Source: Paenibacillus antri (GTDB lineage: Bacteria > Bacillota > Bacilli > Paenibacillales > YIM-B00363). Taken from it: a stretch of 64,000 nt of DNA. Below are positions 9,147 to 16,366 of this stretch, one piece after another. Within the stretch, counting starts at the first letter, position 1, and every line of letters starts with the position of its first letter. A program made the translations under genes and the position numbers. The notes below the pieces were generated by a model, which was not told where the DNA came from, did not search any database, and saw only the letters and a program-made list of their open reading frames with translations. The stretch covers positions 1-64,000 of the forward strand of contig NZ_VCIW01000004.1 in the NCBI RefSeq assembly GCF_005765165.1, in the 5' to 3' direction.

Positions 9147-9605
9147 ATGTCGATACAATTAATACCGGTAGATCGAAATAACTGGGAAACGGCGTTAGCG
9201 CTTCGCGTAGCCGAAGATCAACAGAAATTCGTGCCGTCCGTTGCCGTCTCGCTTGCCAAGGTTTATGTAAAGCCGGATGGAGAGGATGTCGAATATATCC
9301 CCTTCGCGATATACAGCAACGAGAAAATGGTAGGATTCATCATGCACGCCTATGAAGAAAATACAGAAAATATGTACTGGATTAACGGCTTTCTAATTGA
9401 CGAAGGAGAGCAAGGGAGAGGATTCGGTGGAAGCGCTCTCTCCCTAATGGTATCTTGGATTCGGAATAAGTTCACGCAATGCAAAGAGATTCGCCTTACC
9501 GTACACCGGGAAAACAGCAGAGCGAGAAGCTTTTATCTTCAACGAGGCTTCGAATCGACGGGAGCATGGTTCGGAGAAGAAGAAATCTTGAAACTGAACG
9601 TATAG
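9147..9605 (+). CDS. GNAT N-acetyltransferase, BltD/spermidine-acetyltransferase-like
   Basis: About 152 residues. The opening (LIPVDRNNWETALALRV, then QQKFVPSVAVSLAKV) resembles Bacillus BltD-type polyamine acetyltransferases, and the binding loop EGEQGRGFGGSAL and RSFYLQRGFESTGAW are intact. A polyamine substrate is inferred from this resemblance only. AAGGTGAG lies five bases ahead of ATG 9147; GTG 9138 is an alternative. Co-directional and tightly packed with the flanking GNAT and Nudix genes. Confidence 0.8.
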   Translation: MSIQLIPVDRNNWETALALRVAEDQQKFVPSVAVSLAKVYVKPDGEDVEYIPFAIYSNEKMVGFIMHAYEENTENMYWINGFLIDEGEQGRGFGGSALSLMVSWIRNKFTQCKEIRLTVHRENSRARSFYLQRGFESTGAWFGEEEILKLNV

Positions 9606-9615
9606 GAGGGGTCGA

Positions 9616-10077
9616 ATGAATCCGCCCAAGCATATCGTGTCAGCGGCTGCGATCGTCTTGAACGATAATAACGAGCTGCTGCTTATCAAAGGACCCCGAA
9701 GAGGGTGGGAGATGCCGGGCGGCCAAGTCGAACTTGGCGAATCCCTCGCGCAGGCGGCAATTCGAGAAACGAAGGAAGAAGCCGGGATCGATATCGAGAT
9801 TATTAAGTTCTGCGGCATTTTCCATAATGTGAACGATTGTATTTGTAATACGCTGTTCCTTGCGAAAGCGGTCGGAGGAAAACCGACGGCGACGAGCGAA
9901 AGTCTGGAAACGGGCTTCTTCCCGATCGAAGAGGCGTTGCGGATGGTCAATTACTTGAACTTCAAGGAAAGAATCGAGATGAGTCTAAAACTTGAAGGAG
10001 ATCCGATTTATATAGAATTTAACGGTTCGCCGAAGGAGGGTGGAACATCATCCGACGGAAATCGATCCTTAGTTTAA
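9616..10077 (+). CDS. Nudix hydrolase
   Basis: 153 residues. The Nudix box is complete: GGQVELGESLAQAA, then RETKEEAGI at about residues 35-57, with the REUXEE glutamates that bind magnesium. It should hydrolyse a nucleoside diphosphate linked to another moiety; the substrate is unknown. AGGAGGGG precedes ATG 9616. Its last 30 bases overlap the ribosome site and inferred start of the next gene, so translation is probably coupled. Confidence 0.88.
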   Translation: MNPPKHIVSAAAIVLNDNNELLLIKGPRRGWEMPGGQVELGESLAQAAIRETKEEAGIDIEIIKFCGIFHNVNDCICNTLFLAKAVGGKPTATSESLETGFFPIEEALRMVNYLNFKERIEMSLKLEGDPIYIEFNGSPKEGGTSSDGNRSLV

Positions 10078-10568
10078 TCGTCGCCGCGCTCATCCTTATT
10101 GTTACATATCAAGCGATTCGGATGTTTTCGAGCGGTGCCGACGGCATAAGCATCGGGGAAATAAACGAAAGCTTGAAAGTCGAAGAGATCAAGATGGGGA
10201 CACTCGAGGCCGATGTGATTCGGAGTTGGGGGGAAGGGGAATATATTCACGGATTCGGCGGTCATGGAAGAGAGTATATGGAAAAGGGGATCCGACTTAG
10301 CTTCCCGGGAGACGCCGATAACGATTTATTCGGAAAAGTGGGCGGGATGGAATTTTCCGATCCGGACTACTCCATCTTCGAAATTATCGTGGGGGAAGAT
10401 CGCATGCACGCAATCGAAACGATCCAGTCCCGGGGGTTTGTTGCAGCGGACGAGTCCGCGGACTTGTACGTGAACGGGGAATTCACCATCGCGTTACGCG
10501 GCGAAAGGAACATCGACTTGATCCAAATCTGGTTTCAAGATAAAGATCTAAGAGACAGGGTTTATTAA
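10047..10568 (+). CDS. Hypothetical membrane-anchored protein with apparent ATC start
   Basis: No family recognised. From ATG 10122 the product is soluble (148 residues), but the same frame is open upstream from 10023 and reads a basic segment then a hydrophobic helix (IRRKS-ILSLIVAALILIVTY), a classic N-terminal membrane anchor. A strong AAGGAGGG (10033-10040) sits six bases before ATC 10047 and nine before ATC 10050; no ATG/GTG/TTG exists in frame before 10122. I infer initiation at ATC (or a sequencing error for ATG), giving about 173 residues. The outside domain is acidic with no cysteines. The gene overlaps the Nudix gene end. Confidence 0.55.
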   Translation: MIRRKSILSLIVAALILIVTYQAIRMFSSGADGISIGEINESLKVEEIKMGTLEADVIRSWGEGEYIHGFGGHGREYMEKGIRLSFPGDADNDLFGKVGGMEFSDPDYSIFEIIVGEDRMHAIETIQSRGFVAADESADLYVNGEFTIALRGERNIDLIQIWFQDKDLRDRVY

Positions 10569-10569
10569 C

Positions 10570-11022
10570 ATGGAATACCATATCCGTAAAGCGCAAGGCT
10601 CCGTTATCATTCATCAGTTGGACGAATTACTTGTTCAAAGCAAGCTGGAAGGGTTTCGGTTCGTTCAACGCCTCGTCGACGAGTTTGCGGAGGGGCGTAA
10701 CCGTTTCGATCAACCGGGGGAGTCGCTATACGTCTGTTACGCGGATTCGAGGATCGTCGGCATTTGCGGGGTGAATCGAATGCCGGCGAACGACGGAATT
10801 CGCGTCGGACGAGTCAGAAGATTTTACGTGTCGCCGGCTTATCGGAGGTTGGGGGTCGGGAGGAAGTTAATGCAAGCTTTACTGGCCGATGCGGCAGGGA
10901 CGTTCGACGAGTTGCAGCTTAGAACGGATTCGATTGCAGCCGATCGTTTCTATCGATCTCTCGGGTTCGCGAGAGTCTGCGATCGCGAGGAGATAACCCA
11001 CTTCATCCGGATCGTAAAATAA
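10570..11022 (+). CDS. GNAT N-acetyltransferase
   Basis: 150 residues with the loop AYRRLGVGRKLM at about residues 95-106 and the ending ADRFYRSLGFARV. The start ATG is one base after the stop of the preceding gene, suggesting translational coupling. Acceptor unknown. Last gene before the holin-like toxin locus. Confidence 0.83.
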   Translation: MEYHIRKAQGSVIIHQLDELLVQSKLEGFRFVQRLVDEFAEGRNRFDQPGESLYVCYADSRIVGICGVNRMPANDGIRVGRVRRFYVSPAYRRLGVGRKLMQALLADAAGTFDELQLRTDSIAADRFYRSLGFARVCDREEITHFIRIVK

Positions 11023-11056
11023 TAGAATTCTATAAAAGGGAACAAATGTTCTTCCT

Positions 11057-11080
11057 TTGACTGGCACATAATGGTATACT
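11057..11080 (+). promoter_or_regulatory. Extended -10 promoter of the small toxin gene
   Basis: TGG-TATACT at 11072-11080 is an extended -10. A TTGACT at 11057 is too close (12 bases) to act as a standard -35 but may help. Confidence 0.5.
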
Positions 11081-11110
11081 TGTGAAGTACAATTGAATCT
11101 TGGGTGGGCA

Positions 11111-11139
11111 TAGTTTCCCTTCGAAGGGAGGTGGAACTA
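11111..11139 (+). promoter_or_regulatory. 5' leader hairpin sequestering the toxin ribosome site
   Basis: TAGTT pairs with AACTA and CCCTTCGAAGGG is a perfect inner palindrome, so the GGGAGG ribosome site and the first base of the ATG lie in the structure. Blocking translation in this way is usual for type I toxin mRNAs. Confidence 0.55.
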
Positions 11140-11234
11140 TGGAGTTGAAGGACGCAATCTCGATTATGCTGTTATTCGCATCTTTCGTCGTTGCCCTTTT
11201 AACCTACATCGGGAATAACTACCGAAGAAAGTAA
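11139..11234 (+). CDS. Putative holin-like (Hol_Tox-type) small membrane toxin
   Basis: 31 residues: an acidic start (MELKDAISIM), one hydrophobic helix (LLFASFVVALLTYI) and a basic tail (NNYRRK). This is the pattern of the Bacillales holin-like toxin family and of type I toxins in general, which insert into the membrane. GGGAGGTGG lies just ahead within a hairpin, and a strong terminator follows one base after the stop. It has its own promoter. The family match is by pattern; toxicity is not shown by sequence. An antisense RNA would be expected, but no clear reverse promoter was found. Confidence 0.65.
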   Translation: MELKDAISIMLLFASFVVALLTYIGNNYRRK

Positions 11235-11235
11235 A

Positions 11236-11273
11236 AACCCACCCCAAGGTTGAGAGCCGAAGGTGGGTTTTTT
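11236..11273 (+). terminator. Terminator of the toxin transcript
   Basis: AACCCACC pairs with GGTGGGTT across an 18-base loop and is followed by T6 and CTT. Confidence 0.85.
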
Positions 11274-11317
11274 CTTGAGTGCAGCTTGAGGGAATACCCC
11301 GCCCAAGCCAATTGTAT

Positions 11318-11348
11318 AGCCGAGTGTTCGCCGCACTCGGCTTTGTTT
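11318..11348 (+). terminator. Second terminator-like hairpin
   Basis: AGCCGAGTG and CACTCGGCT form a perfect 9-bp stem with a 7-base loop, followed by TTGTTT. It lies 45 bases after the first terminator with no gene between; it may end a short unseen RNA or back up the first. Confidence 0.7.
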
Positions 11349-11462
11349 ATTAAATCATATCATAAAGAAATTTCGAATGAAACCCTAAAAAAGGCAATTC
11401 AGCCCCGCCGGATAAGCATTTTTGGAGCTTCAGACGCATTTCGAAACGGGAAACGAGGTGTA

Positions 11463-12278
11463 ATGCGGTTGGTACCTCTCATGTCGGAACAGTTATATGG
11501 AACGCTGGAGCGTTCGGAGTCGGAATACATGCTCGATCGCATGGACGCGATAAGGGAGAGAGCGGGGAATCCTGAAGGCGTCGCAATCGAACGGTTCAAC
11601 GGCGCGCTAGCATTCTACAGTAAGTCGATGCCCTGGCCTCAGTTCAATACCGTGAAGCTGTTCTCCGAAGCGGATATCGACGTATTGGACGGCATTATTG
11701 AATTCTATCAAGCGCGCGGTCGCAATCCGCAATTCGAGATTACGCCGGGCAACGGGACGAAGAAGCTATTCCAAGCGCTTCATTCCCGAGGTTTTTATCA
11801 AACGGGGTTCCACGCCTCGTTGTATGTCGAACCGACCGGATCGAGCGTGCCTGCAGCCGACGATTCGGTTCGAATCCGGGAGCTCGGGAAGGAAGAGGCC
11901 GATCTCTACGCGACGATTCATTGCAGAGGCACCGGCTTAGGCGACGAGGGAATTCCTTACGTCGCCCGAAACAACGAGGTGTTGATGGGGCGCGCGGGAT
12001 GGCGATTCTACGTCGCGGAACGGCAAGGAATTCCGGGCGCGGTCGGCGTCATGTACGCGAAGGACCGGACGGCATCGCTCACCTTCGCGGCGACGCTGCA
12101 GGAATACAGAAGCCGGGGACTGCATACGGCATTGCTCGCGAGACGGCTGTCGGAAGCCCGGGCGGCGAGGTGCGAGCTTGTCGTCGGACAAGCCGCCTAT
12201 GCGTCGCAAAGCTACCGGAACATGGAGAAGGTCGGAATGAAGTTAGGGTATACGCGCGCGACTTGGTCGAGAGGGTGA
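11463..12278 (+). CDS. GNAT-domain protein with long N-terminal region
   Basis: About 271 residues. The C-terminal half is a GNAT domain: strand SLTFAATLQEYRSRGLHTALLARRL contains the acetyl-CoA loop and ASQSYRNMEKVGMKLGYTRATW closes the fold. The N-terminal ~130 residues (including VEPTGSS... junction) may be a degenerate second GNAT unit or substrate domain. The frame is open back to 11250, but that part crosses two terminators, so I place the start at ATG 11463 behind GAGGTG. Substrate unknown. It opens the second rightward run of small enzymes. Confidence 0.75.
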   Translation: MRLVPLMSEQLYGTLERSESEYMLDRMDAIRERAGNPEGVAIERFNGALAFYSKSMPWPQFNTVKLFSEADIDVLDGIIEFYQARGRNPQFEITPGNGTKKLFQALHSRGFYQTGFHASLYVEPTGSSVPAADDSVRIRELGKEEADLYATIHCRGTGLGDEGIPYVARNNEVLMGRAGWRFYVAERQGIPGAVGVMYAKDRTASLTFAATLQEYRSRGLHTALLARRLSEARAARCELVVGQAAYASQSYRNMEKVGMKLGYTRATWSRG

Positions 12279-12285
12279 GAAGTTC

Positions 12286-12732
12286 ATGGGATACATTAAG
12301 GAACTAAGGAAATACGTCGGAACGATGCCGCTGATCATGGCCGGCGCTTGCGTGATCGTCAGGAATGAGGAAGGGCATATTTTGCTGCAAAAGCGAGCCG
12401 ACACGCTCGACTGGGGAACGATCGGCGGCGCGCTGGAGTTGGGCGATTCCTTCGAGGAAGCGGCGGCCAGGGAGCTGTACGAGGAAGCGGGACTGACCGC
12501 GGGCGGCTTCAGATTCGTTGCGTTGTTGTCCGGGAAGGAGATGTATTACAAGTATCCGCACGGAGACGAAATATATAACGCGATGGCGGTATACGAGGCG
12601 GAAGGCGTCGAGGGGGAGCCGAAGGTGAACGACGACGAAGGGTTGGCGCTGGCGTACTTCCCGTTGGATCAACCGATTCCGGGACTTCAGCCCTTCTCCG
12701 AGCTTATTCTGAAGAAGGCGGGGTACTTATGA
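12286..12732 (+). CDS. Nudix hydrolase
   Basis: 148 residues. The Nudix box (GGALELGDSFEEAAARELYEEAGL within about residues 46-69) is complete. An aromatic/basic loop (GKEMYYKYPHGDEIYNAMAVYEAE) follows, as in ADP-ribose or 8-oxo-type Nudix enzymes, but the substrate is not assignable. GAGAGGGTGAG precedes the ATG and its last four bases (ATGA) overlap the start of the next gene, so the two are translated together. Confidence 0.87.
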   Translation: MGYIKELRKYVGTMPLIMAGACVIVRNEEGHILLQKRADTLDWGTIGGALELGDSFEEAAARELYEEAGLTAGGFRFVALLSGKEMYYKYPHGDEIYNAMAVYEAEGVEGEPKVNDDEGLALAYFPLDQPIPGLQPFSELILKKAGYL

Positions 12733-13286
12733 AGACGATCTACCTCATCCGCCACTGCAAGGCTGCGGGTCAGGAAGCGGAAGCGCCGTTAACCGAGCAA
12801 GGTCTGGAACAGTCCGAGCGATTGGCGGAAGCTTTGAAGGAGATGCAGATCGAAAAGGTCGTCTCCAGCCCGTTCCGACGCGCCGTTCATTCGGTGGAGC
12901 CGCTGACTCGGCGGCTCGGGATCGACGTCGCTGTCGATGCGCGTCTAAGCGAGCGCGTGCTGAGCGGACGAGATCTTCCCGATTGGATGGACCATCTGCT
13001 GCGATCGTTCGAGGAGATGGACGTCGCGCTCGAGGGCGGCGAATCCTCCCGCATGGCGACGGAACGGGCGTTGGCCGTCGTGAAGGAGCTCGCGAACGGC
13101 GAAGCGAACGTCGTCGCGGTCGCGACGCACGGCAACCTGATGGCGCTGCTTCTGAAGGCGTTCGACGCTTCCGTCGGTTTCGAGACGTGGAAAGCGCTGA
13201 GCAATCCGGACGTGTACAGGCTCTCGTTTCTGGACGGAAACTTCGTGGAGATGGAACGGGTATGGGTTGAACGAGCAGGAGAATGA
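12729..13286 (+). CDS. Histidine phosphatase family protein
   Basis: 185 residues of the phosphoglycerate-mutase-like superfamily. Catalytic RHC at residues 8-10 (LIRHCKAA) is the phospho-accepting histidine; the second histidine is in VVAVATHGNLMALLL and the proton donor lies in the VSERVLSG region. RHC rather than RHG is a common variant. It dephosphorylates a small phosphorylated metabolite of unknown identity. Overlaps the Nudix gene by four bases; the pair may work in nucleotide clean-up (inference). Confidence 0.85.
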   Translation: MKTIYLIRHCKAAGQEAEAPLTEQGLEQSERLAEALKEMQIEKVVSSPFRRAVHSVEPLTRRLGIDVAVDARLSERVLSGRDLPDWMDHLLRSFEEMDVALEGGESSRMATERALAVVKELANGEANVVAVATHGNLMALLLKAFDASVGFETWKALSNPDVYRLSFLDGNFVEMERVWVERAGE

Positions 13287-13301
13287 AAGCGAGGCGATAA
13301 C

Positions 13302-13787
13302 ATGATTCGAGTGGAGACGAGCATCGTCGTCGATGCCCCGATCGAGACGATCTTCGACTTAGCCCGGGATATCGACGTCCATACCCGGACGGTGTGGAAG
13401 CATACGAAGGAGCGGGCCGTCGCCGGCAGAACGAGCGGCAAGATCGAACGCGGGGAAACCGTCACGTTCCAAGCGACGCATCTGGGCGTGAGGCAGAAGC
13501 TGACCTCTGAAATCGTCGAATTCGACCGCCCTCGCAGATTCGTGGATCGGATGGTTCGCGGCGCGTTCAAGAGCATGAGACATGAGCATGACTTCGTGCA
13601 AATCGGCGGCGGAGCGCAGACGTTGATGAAGGACACGCTGACGTTCTCGGCGCCGTTAGGTCCGCTTGGGCGGCTCGTTGAGCGGATAATATTAAGACGA
13701 TACATGACCCGGTTCTTAGAGGATCGAAACCGTGCTCTGAAGAAGCTTGCGGAAGGGATGGCTGCTAAGGGTTCAGTGCAAAGGTAA
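13302..13787 (+). CDS. SRPBCC (START/Bet v1-like) family protein
   Basis: 161 residues beginning VETSIVVDAPIETIFDLARDIDVH, the usual first strand and helices of the SRPBCC ligand-binding fold, and ending with the long C-terminal helix (YMTRFLEDRNRALKKLAE). Such proteins bind hydrophobic ligands or act as cyclases/dehydratases; none is indicated here. It follows the phosphatase gene by 15 bases and is probably the last gene of that transcript, because a new promoter lies just after it. Confidence 0.8.
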   Translation: MIRVETSIVVDAPIETIFDLARDIDVHTRTVWKHTKERAVAGRTSGKIERGETVTFQATHLGVRQKLTSEIVEFDRPRRFVDRMVRGAFKSMRHEHDFVQIGGGAQTLMKDTLTFSAPLGPLGRLVERIILRRYMTRFLEDRNRALKKLAEGMAAKGSVQR

Positions 13788-13792
13788 ACATC

Positions 13793-13821
13793 TTTACGGA
13801 CCTTCCGGGATCGGCTAAGAT
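13793..13821 (+). promoter_or_regulatory. Sigma-A promoter of the TmrB-like gene
   Basis: TTTACG, 17 bases, TAAGAT. The expected transcript start (~13828) excludes the GTG at 13823 as start and supports ATG 13865. Confidence 0.55.
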
Positions 13822-13864
13822 AGTGCATAGCGGTTTGGAATCGAATCCATCGGAGGCGGAACGC

Positions 13865-14461
13865 ATGATCGTGTGGATTAACGGGGCGTTCGGAGCCGGG
13901 AAGACGCAGACGGCGTTCGAGCTCCACCGGCGAATACCCCATTCGTTCGTATTCGACCCGGAGAACGCCGGCTACTATATTCGCAAGAATGTGCCGTCTT
14001 CGGCCATGCGGGACGACTTCCAAGACTATCCGATGTGGCGCGAAACGAACTATGCGATGTTGAAATATATCGACGCGTCGTACGACGGGGTCGTACTCGT
14101 TCCGATGACCGTCGTGAATCCGGTTTATTTCGACGAGACGGCGGGGCGGCTGCGAAGCGAAGGGGTCGTCGTGCACCACTTCGCGTTATGCGCCTCGAAA
14201 GACGTCTTGCTGCGCCGGCTCCGAAGCCGAGGCGACGGCGAGCGCTCTTGGGCAGCAAGGCAGATCGATCGGTGCATCGAGGGCTTGCGCGACGAGACGT
14301 TCCGGCATCATCTCGATACCGACGGATGGAGCGTGAGCGACAACGCCGAGCGCATCGCGGCGCTCGCGCAGCTCGAGCTGCTGCCCGACGAACGAAGCGC
14401 CTGGCGCAAATCGTGGGATCGGCTGCGCACGCAGTGGAATCATATTCGCTTTTTTCAATAA
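13865..14461 (+). CDS. tmrB: TmrB-like tunicamycin-resistance ATP-binding protein
   Basis: 198 residues, colinear with Bacillus subtilis TmrB (about 197 residues). The Walker A is GAFGAGKT at residues 7-14, followed by QTAFELHRRIP; later blocks VLVPMTVVNP, VVHHFALCASKDVLLRRLRSRG, SWAARQIDRCIEGL and WNHIRF also follow that family. TmrB is an ATP-binding protein at the membrane that gives tunicamycin resistance. GGAGGCGGA lies ahead of ATG 13865. It has its own promoter. The precise substrate in this organism is inferred from the family. Confidence 0.85.
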   Translation: MIVWINGAFGAGKTQTAFELHRRIPHSFVFDPENAGYYIRKNVPSSAMRDDFQDYPMWRETNYAMLKYIDASYDGVVLVPMTVVNPVYFDETAGRLRSEGVVVHHFALCASKDVLLRRLRSRGDGERSWAARQIDRCIEGLRDETFRHHLDTDGWSVSDNAERIAALAQLELLPDERSAWRKSWDRLRTQWNHIRFFQ

Positions 14462-14588
14462 GACTTAGGATTATGAATGGGAATGGGACGATTTGACATT
14501 GCGTACTTATGATTTTGGTGCGTTTTCCAACTATGAAGCCACATCGCGTATTGACCTGTAAAGACTCATCCGAAACGGAGGCGCGTCT

Positions 14589-15059
14589 TTGGAGATCCGA
14601 GTGTTTGGGGACGAGAGGGAACGGCTGGTCATTAAGGTACGAGGGTATGCATACCCGGATGCGAATTGTTATTGGGACGGCAACTGGCTCGCATGCGACG
14701 TGGAGGCGACGACGCCGGGCATTGCGGCTTCGTACCCGACCGCGATCCGCACCGAAGAGTTCAAAGCGCTCATGGTCGAGATCGAACGGCTGCTGGCCAC
14801 TCGAAGCGGGAAGGCGCGCCTGGAAAATATGGACGATACGATCGGGTTGACGCTGCAAGTCGATAAGGCGGGAAGACTGGCGTGGTCCGGCAGGCTGACG
14901 CCCCCGACCGGCCGGCGGACGACGCTGGCGCTCGGGTTTCTCGCCTCGGCGGAGGCGTTGCCGGTGCTGATCGGACAGCTGAGGGACGTCGTCGACCGGT
15001 ACCCGGTGCGCGGAACGGCGTCGGGCATCCTCGTCGAAAGCATACGGAGCACGGATTGA
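14589..15059 (+). CDS. WapI-family immunity-like protein
   Basis: 156 residues from TTG 14589, with GGAGG about seven bases ahead. The pattern (GYAYPDANCYWDGNWLACDVEA near residues 19-40, then EFKALMVEIERLL, ARLENMDDTIGLTL, and a long C-terminal strand pair) resembles the small WapI-type immunity proteins that neutralise WapA-family contact toxins. No Rhs/WapA toxin gene is present in the window, so it would be an orphan immunity gene or a domesticated protein. Family call is by recollection of the pattern, moderate certainty. Confidence 0.6.
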   Translation: MEIRVFGDERERLVIKVRGYAYPDANCYWDGNWLACDVEATTPGIAASYPTAIRTEEFKALMVEIERLLATRSGKARLENMDDTIGLTLQVDKAGRLAWSGRLTPPTGRRTTLALGFLASAEALPVLIGQLRDVVDRYPVRGTASGILVESIRSTD

Positions 15060-15086
15060 TCGAAGGAAAGAAGGGACAGCATTCGC

Positions 15087-15671
15087 ATGACGACGATCGG
15101 TTGGATCCGTCACGGCGTGACGGATTGGAATTTGGAACGAAGAGCGCAAGGACAAACGGATATTCCGCTTAATGACGCCGGCCGGGCGCAAGCCCGGCTC
15201 GTCGCGGAGCGGCTGAAGTGCGAAGAAGCATGGGACATCGTCTATTCGAGCGACCTATCGCGCGCGAGAGAGACGGCAGATACGATCGGGGCTGCGCTGA
15301 GGCTGCCCGTTCGCGTCGATGCGCGGCTGCGGGAAATTTCCTTCGGAACGCTGGAAGGTACGACGCCCGACGAGCGCGTGCTGCAGTTCGGTTCTTCCTG
15401 GGAGTCGATGGACTTCGGAAGGGAATCGCCGGAAGCCGCGGCAGCCCGCGGCGAGTCGTTCGTCGCGGACGTTCTGGACCGCCATCCGGGGGAACGGGTG
15501 CTGATCGTCAGCCACGGCGCTCTAATCGGGAACACGCTGCGACGCCTGGCGCCGGAAGCGGAGATGAACGAGCATCTCGGCAATACGTCCGTGACGATCT
15601 TTACGTTCGCAGATGCGAAATGGACATGCGAGTTGTACAACTGTACGAAGCATATCGGAGAACGGACGTAA
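15087..15671 (+). CDS. Histidine phosphatase family protein (phosphoglycerate-mutase-like)
   Basis: 194 residues. Catalytic RHG at residues 8-10 (WIRHGVTDWNLERRAQG) plus SDLSRARETA, the acid residue in REISFGTLEG and the second histidine in VLIVSHGALIGNTL make a complete active site. It resembles alpha-ribazole/phosphoserine-type phosphatases, but the substrate is not certain. GAAAGAAGGGACAG precedes ATG 15087. It is 27 bases after the WapI-like gene and ends the rightward run. Confidence 0.88.
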   Translation: MTTIGWIRHGVTDWNLERRAQGQTDIPLNDAGRAQARLVAERLKCEEAWDIVYSSDLSRARETADTIGAALRLPVRVDARLREISFGTLEGTTPDERVLQFGSSWESMDFGRESPEAAAARGESFVADVLDRHPGERVLIVSHGALIGNTLRRLAPEAEMNEHLGNTSVTIFTFADAKWTCELYNCTKHIGERT

Positions 15672-15697
15672 AGAAGCCTGTCCGCTCGAAGTTCAAG

Positions 15698-15736
15698 AAG
15701 GCCGCCTCGAAGTCGAACTCGACTCGGGGCGGCCTT
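15698..15736. terminator. Hairpin between convergent genes
   Basis: AAGGCCGCC pairs with GGCGGCCTT, with further pairing inside (TCGAAGTCGA/TCGACTCG). There is no strong T-run, so it may act as a weak bidirectional terminator between the phosphatase and the ParB-like gene. Confidence 0.55.
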
Positions 15737-15749
15737 CGATGCGTTGCGT

Positions 15750-16250
15750 TCATCCGTCGGAACCGGTCATGTCGTCCACCATGGCGCGCATCGCCTTGAC
15801 GACGGTTTTCTTGTACCGCACGGCGACGAGCAGCACCTTCACCTGCTGCAGCCGCGTCAACCGCTCGAATCGCGGTTCCTCCTTCGCGAACGCGCGGATG
15901 ATCGACCAGCCGGCGGGCGTGATTTTCTCCGGGTGGAACTTCGGGAACTTCTTCGGCAGGTTGCGGTTGCGGAATTTCCGGATCCAGGACGGGAGGGACG
16001 CGGCGGACGACTCCTTGGTTTCGTCCAGGACGCAGGGGGCGTACAGTTTATTCGTATGGGCTTTCATATACCGGTAGCGGTCGTGTCCGCCGACGACGAT
16101 GAAGCTTCCGTCCCGGCGGTTTTTCTTCACGGCGAGCAGGTTCGAGCTATCCCAGACGACGGCGCGCAGCTGCTTGATGCGTTCGGTGATGCGGACGGTG
16201 GCGGATGCGTCGATCTTCTTCAGAGGTATATACTGAATCGTGAATCGCAT
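15750..16250 (-). CDS. ParB/sulfiredoxin N-terminal-like domain protein
   Basis: About 166 residues. The N-terminal part (IQYIPLKKIDASATVRITERIKQL, then LLAVKK... and FIVVGGHDRYRYM) follows the ParB N-terminal/Srx fold, with the GGHDRY box in the place of the usual GERR/GHHR nucleotide-binding box. The C-terminal part is basic and helical. It lacks ParB's helix-turn-helix and centromere parts, so it is not a partition protein. AAGGAGAGG favours the ATG at 16250 over ATG 16271. Function unknown. Confidence 0.65.
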   Translation of the reverse strand: MRFTIQYIPLKKIDASATVRITERIKQLRAVVWDSSNLLAVKKNRRDGSFIVVGGHDRYRYMKAHTNKLYAPCVLDETKESSAASLPSWIRKFRNRNLPKKFPKFHPEKITPAGWSIIRAFAKEEPRFERLTRLQQVKVLLVAVRYKKTVVKAMRAMVDDMTGSDG

Positions 16251-16366
16251 ATACATCCTCTCCTTGCTCATGTATATGATCGACTTTCGTTGTCCTATAC
16301 GCCGCGCCGCACGGCCGCCGGTTCGCCCTTAGGATAGGCGCTTAGCGAAGGTGCCTTGTTCCGATT

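Noticed and set aside
11250-11462. Upstream extension of the GNAT-domain gene at 11463
   Set aside because: The extension runs through the toxin terminator and a second terminator and contains no GNAT sequence; ATG 11463 has a ribosome site.
12887-14179. A 430-codon open frame on the minus strand
   Set aside because: It lies opposite the phosphatase, SRPBCC and TmrB-like genes, all with clear family motifs; the peptide is Arg/Ser-rich without domain signals. High G/C coding sequence commonly opens the antisense frame.
13878-15191. A 437-codon open frame on the minus strand
   Set aside because: Antisense to TmrB-like, WapI-like and phosphatase genes; no family pattern, Arg-rich low-complexity product.
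15744-16337. Plus-strand frame of 197 codons over the ParB-like gene
   Set aside because: The minus-strand frame has a good ribosome site and a recognisable fold; the plus frame has neither.
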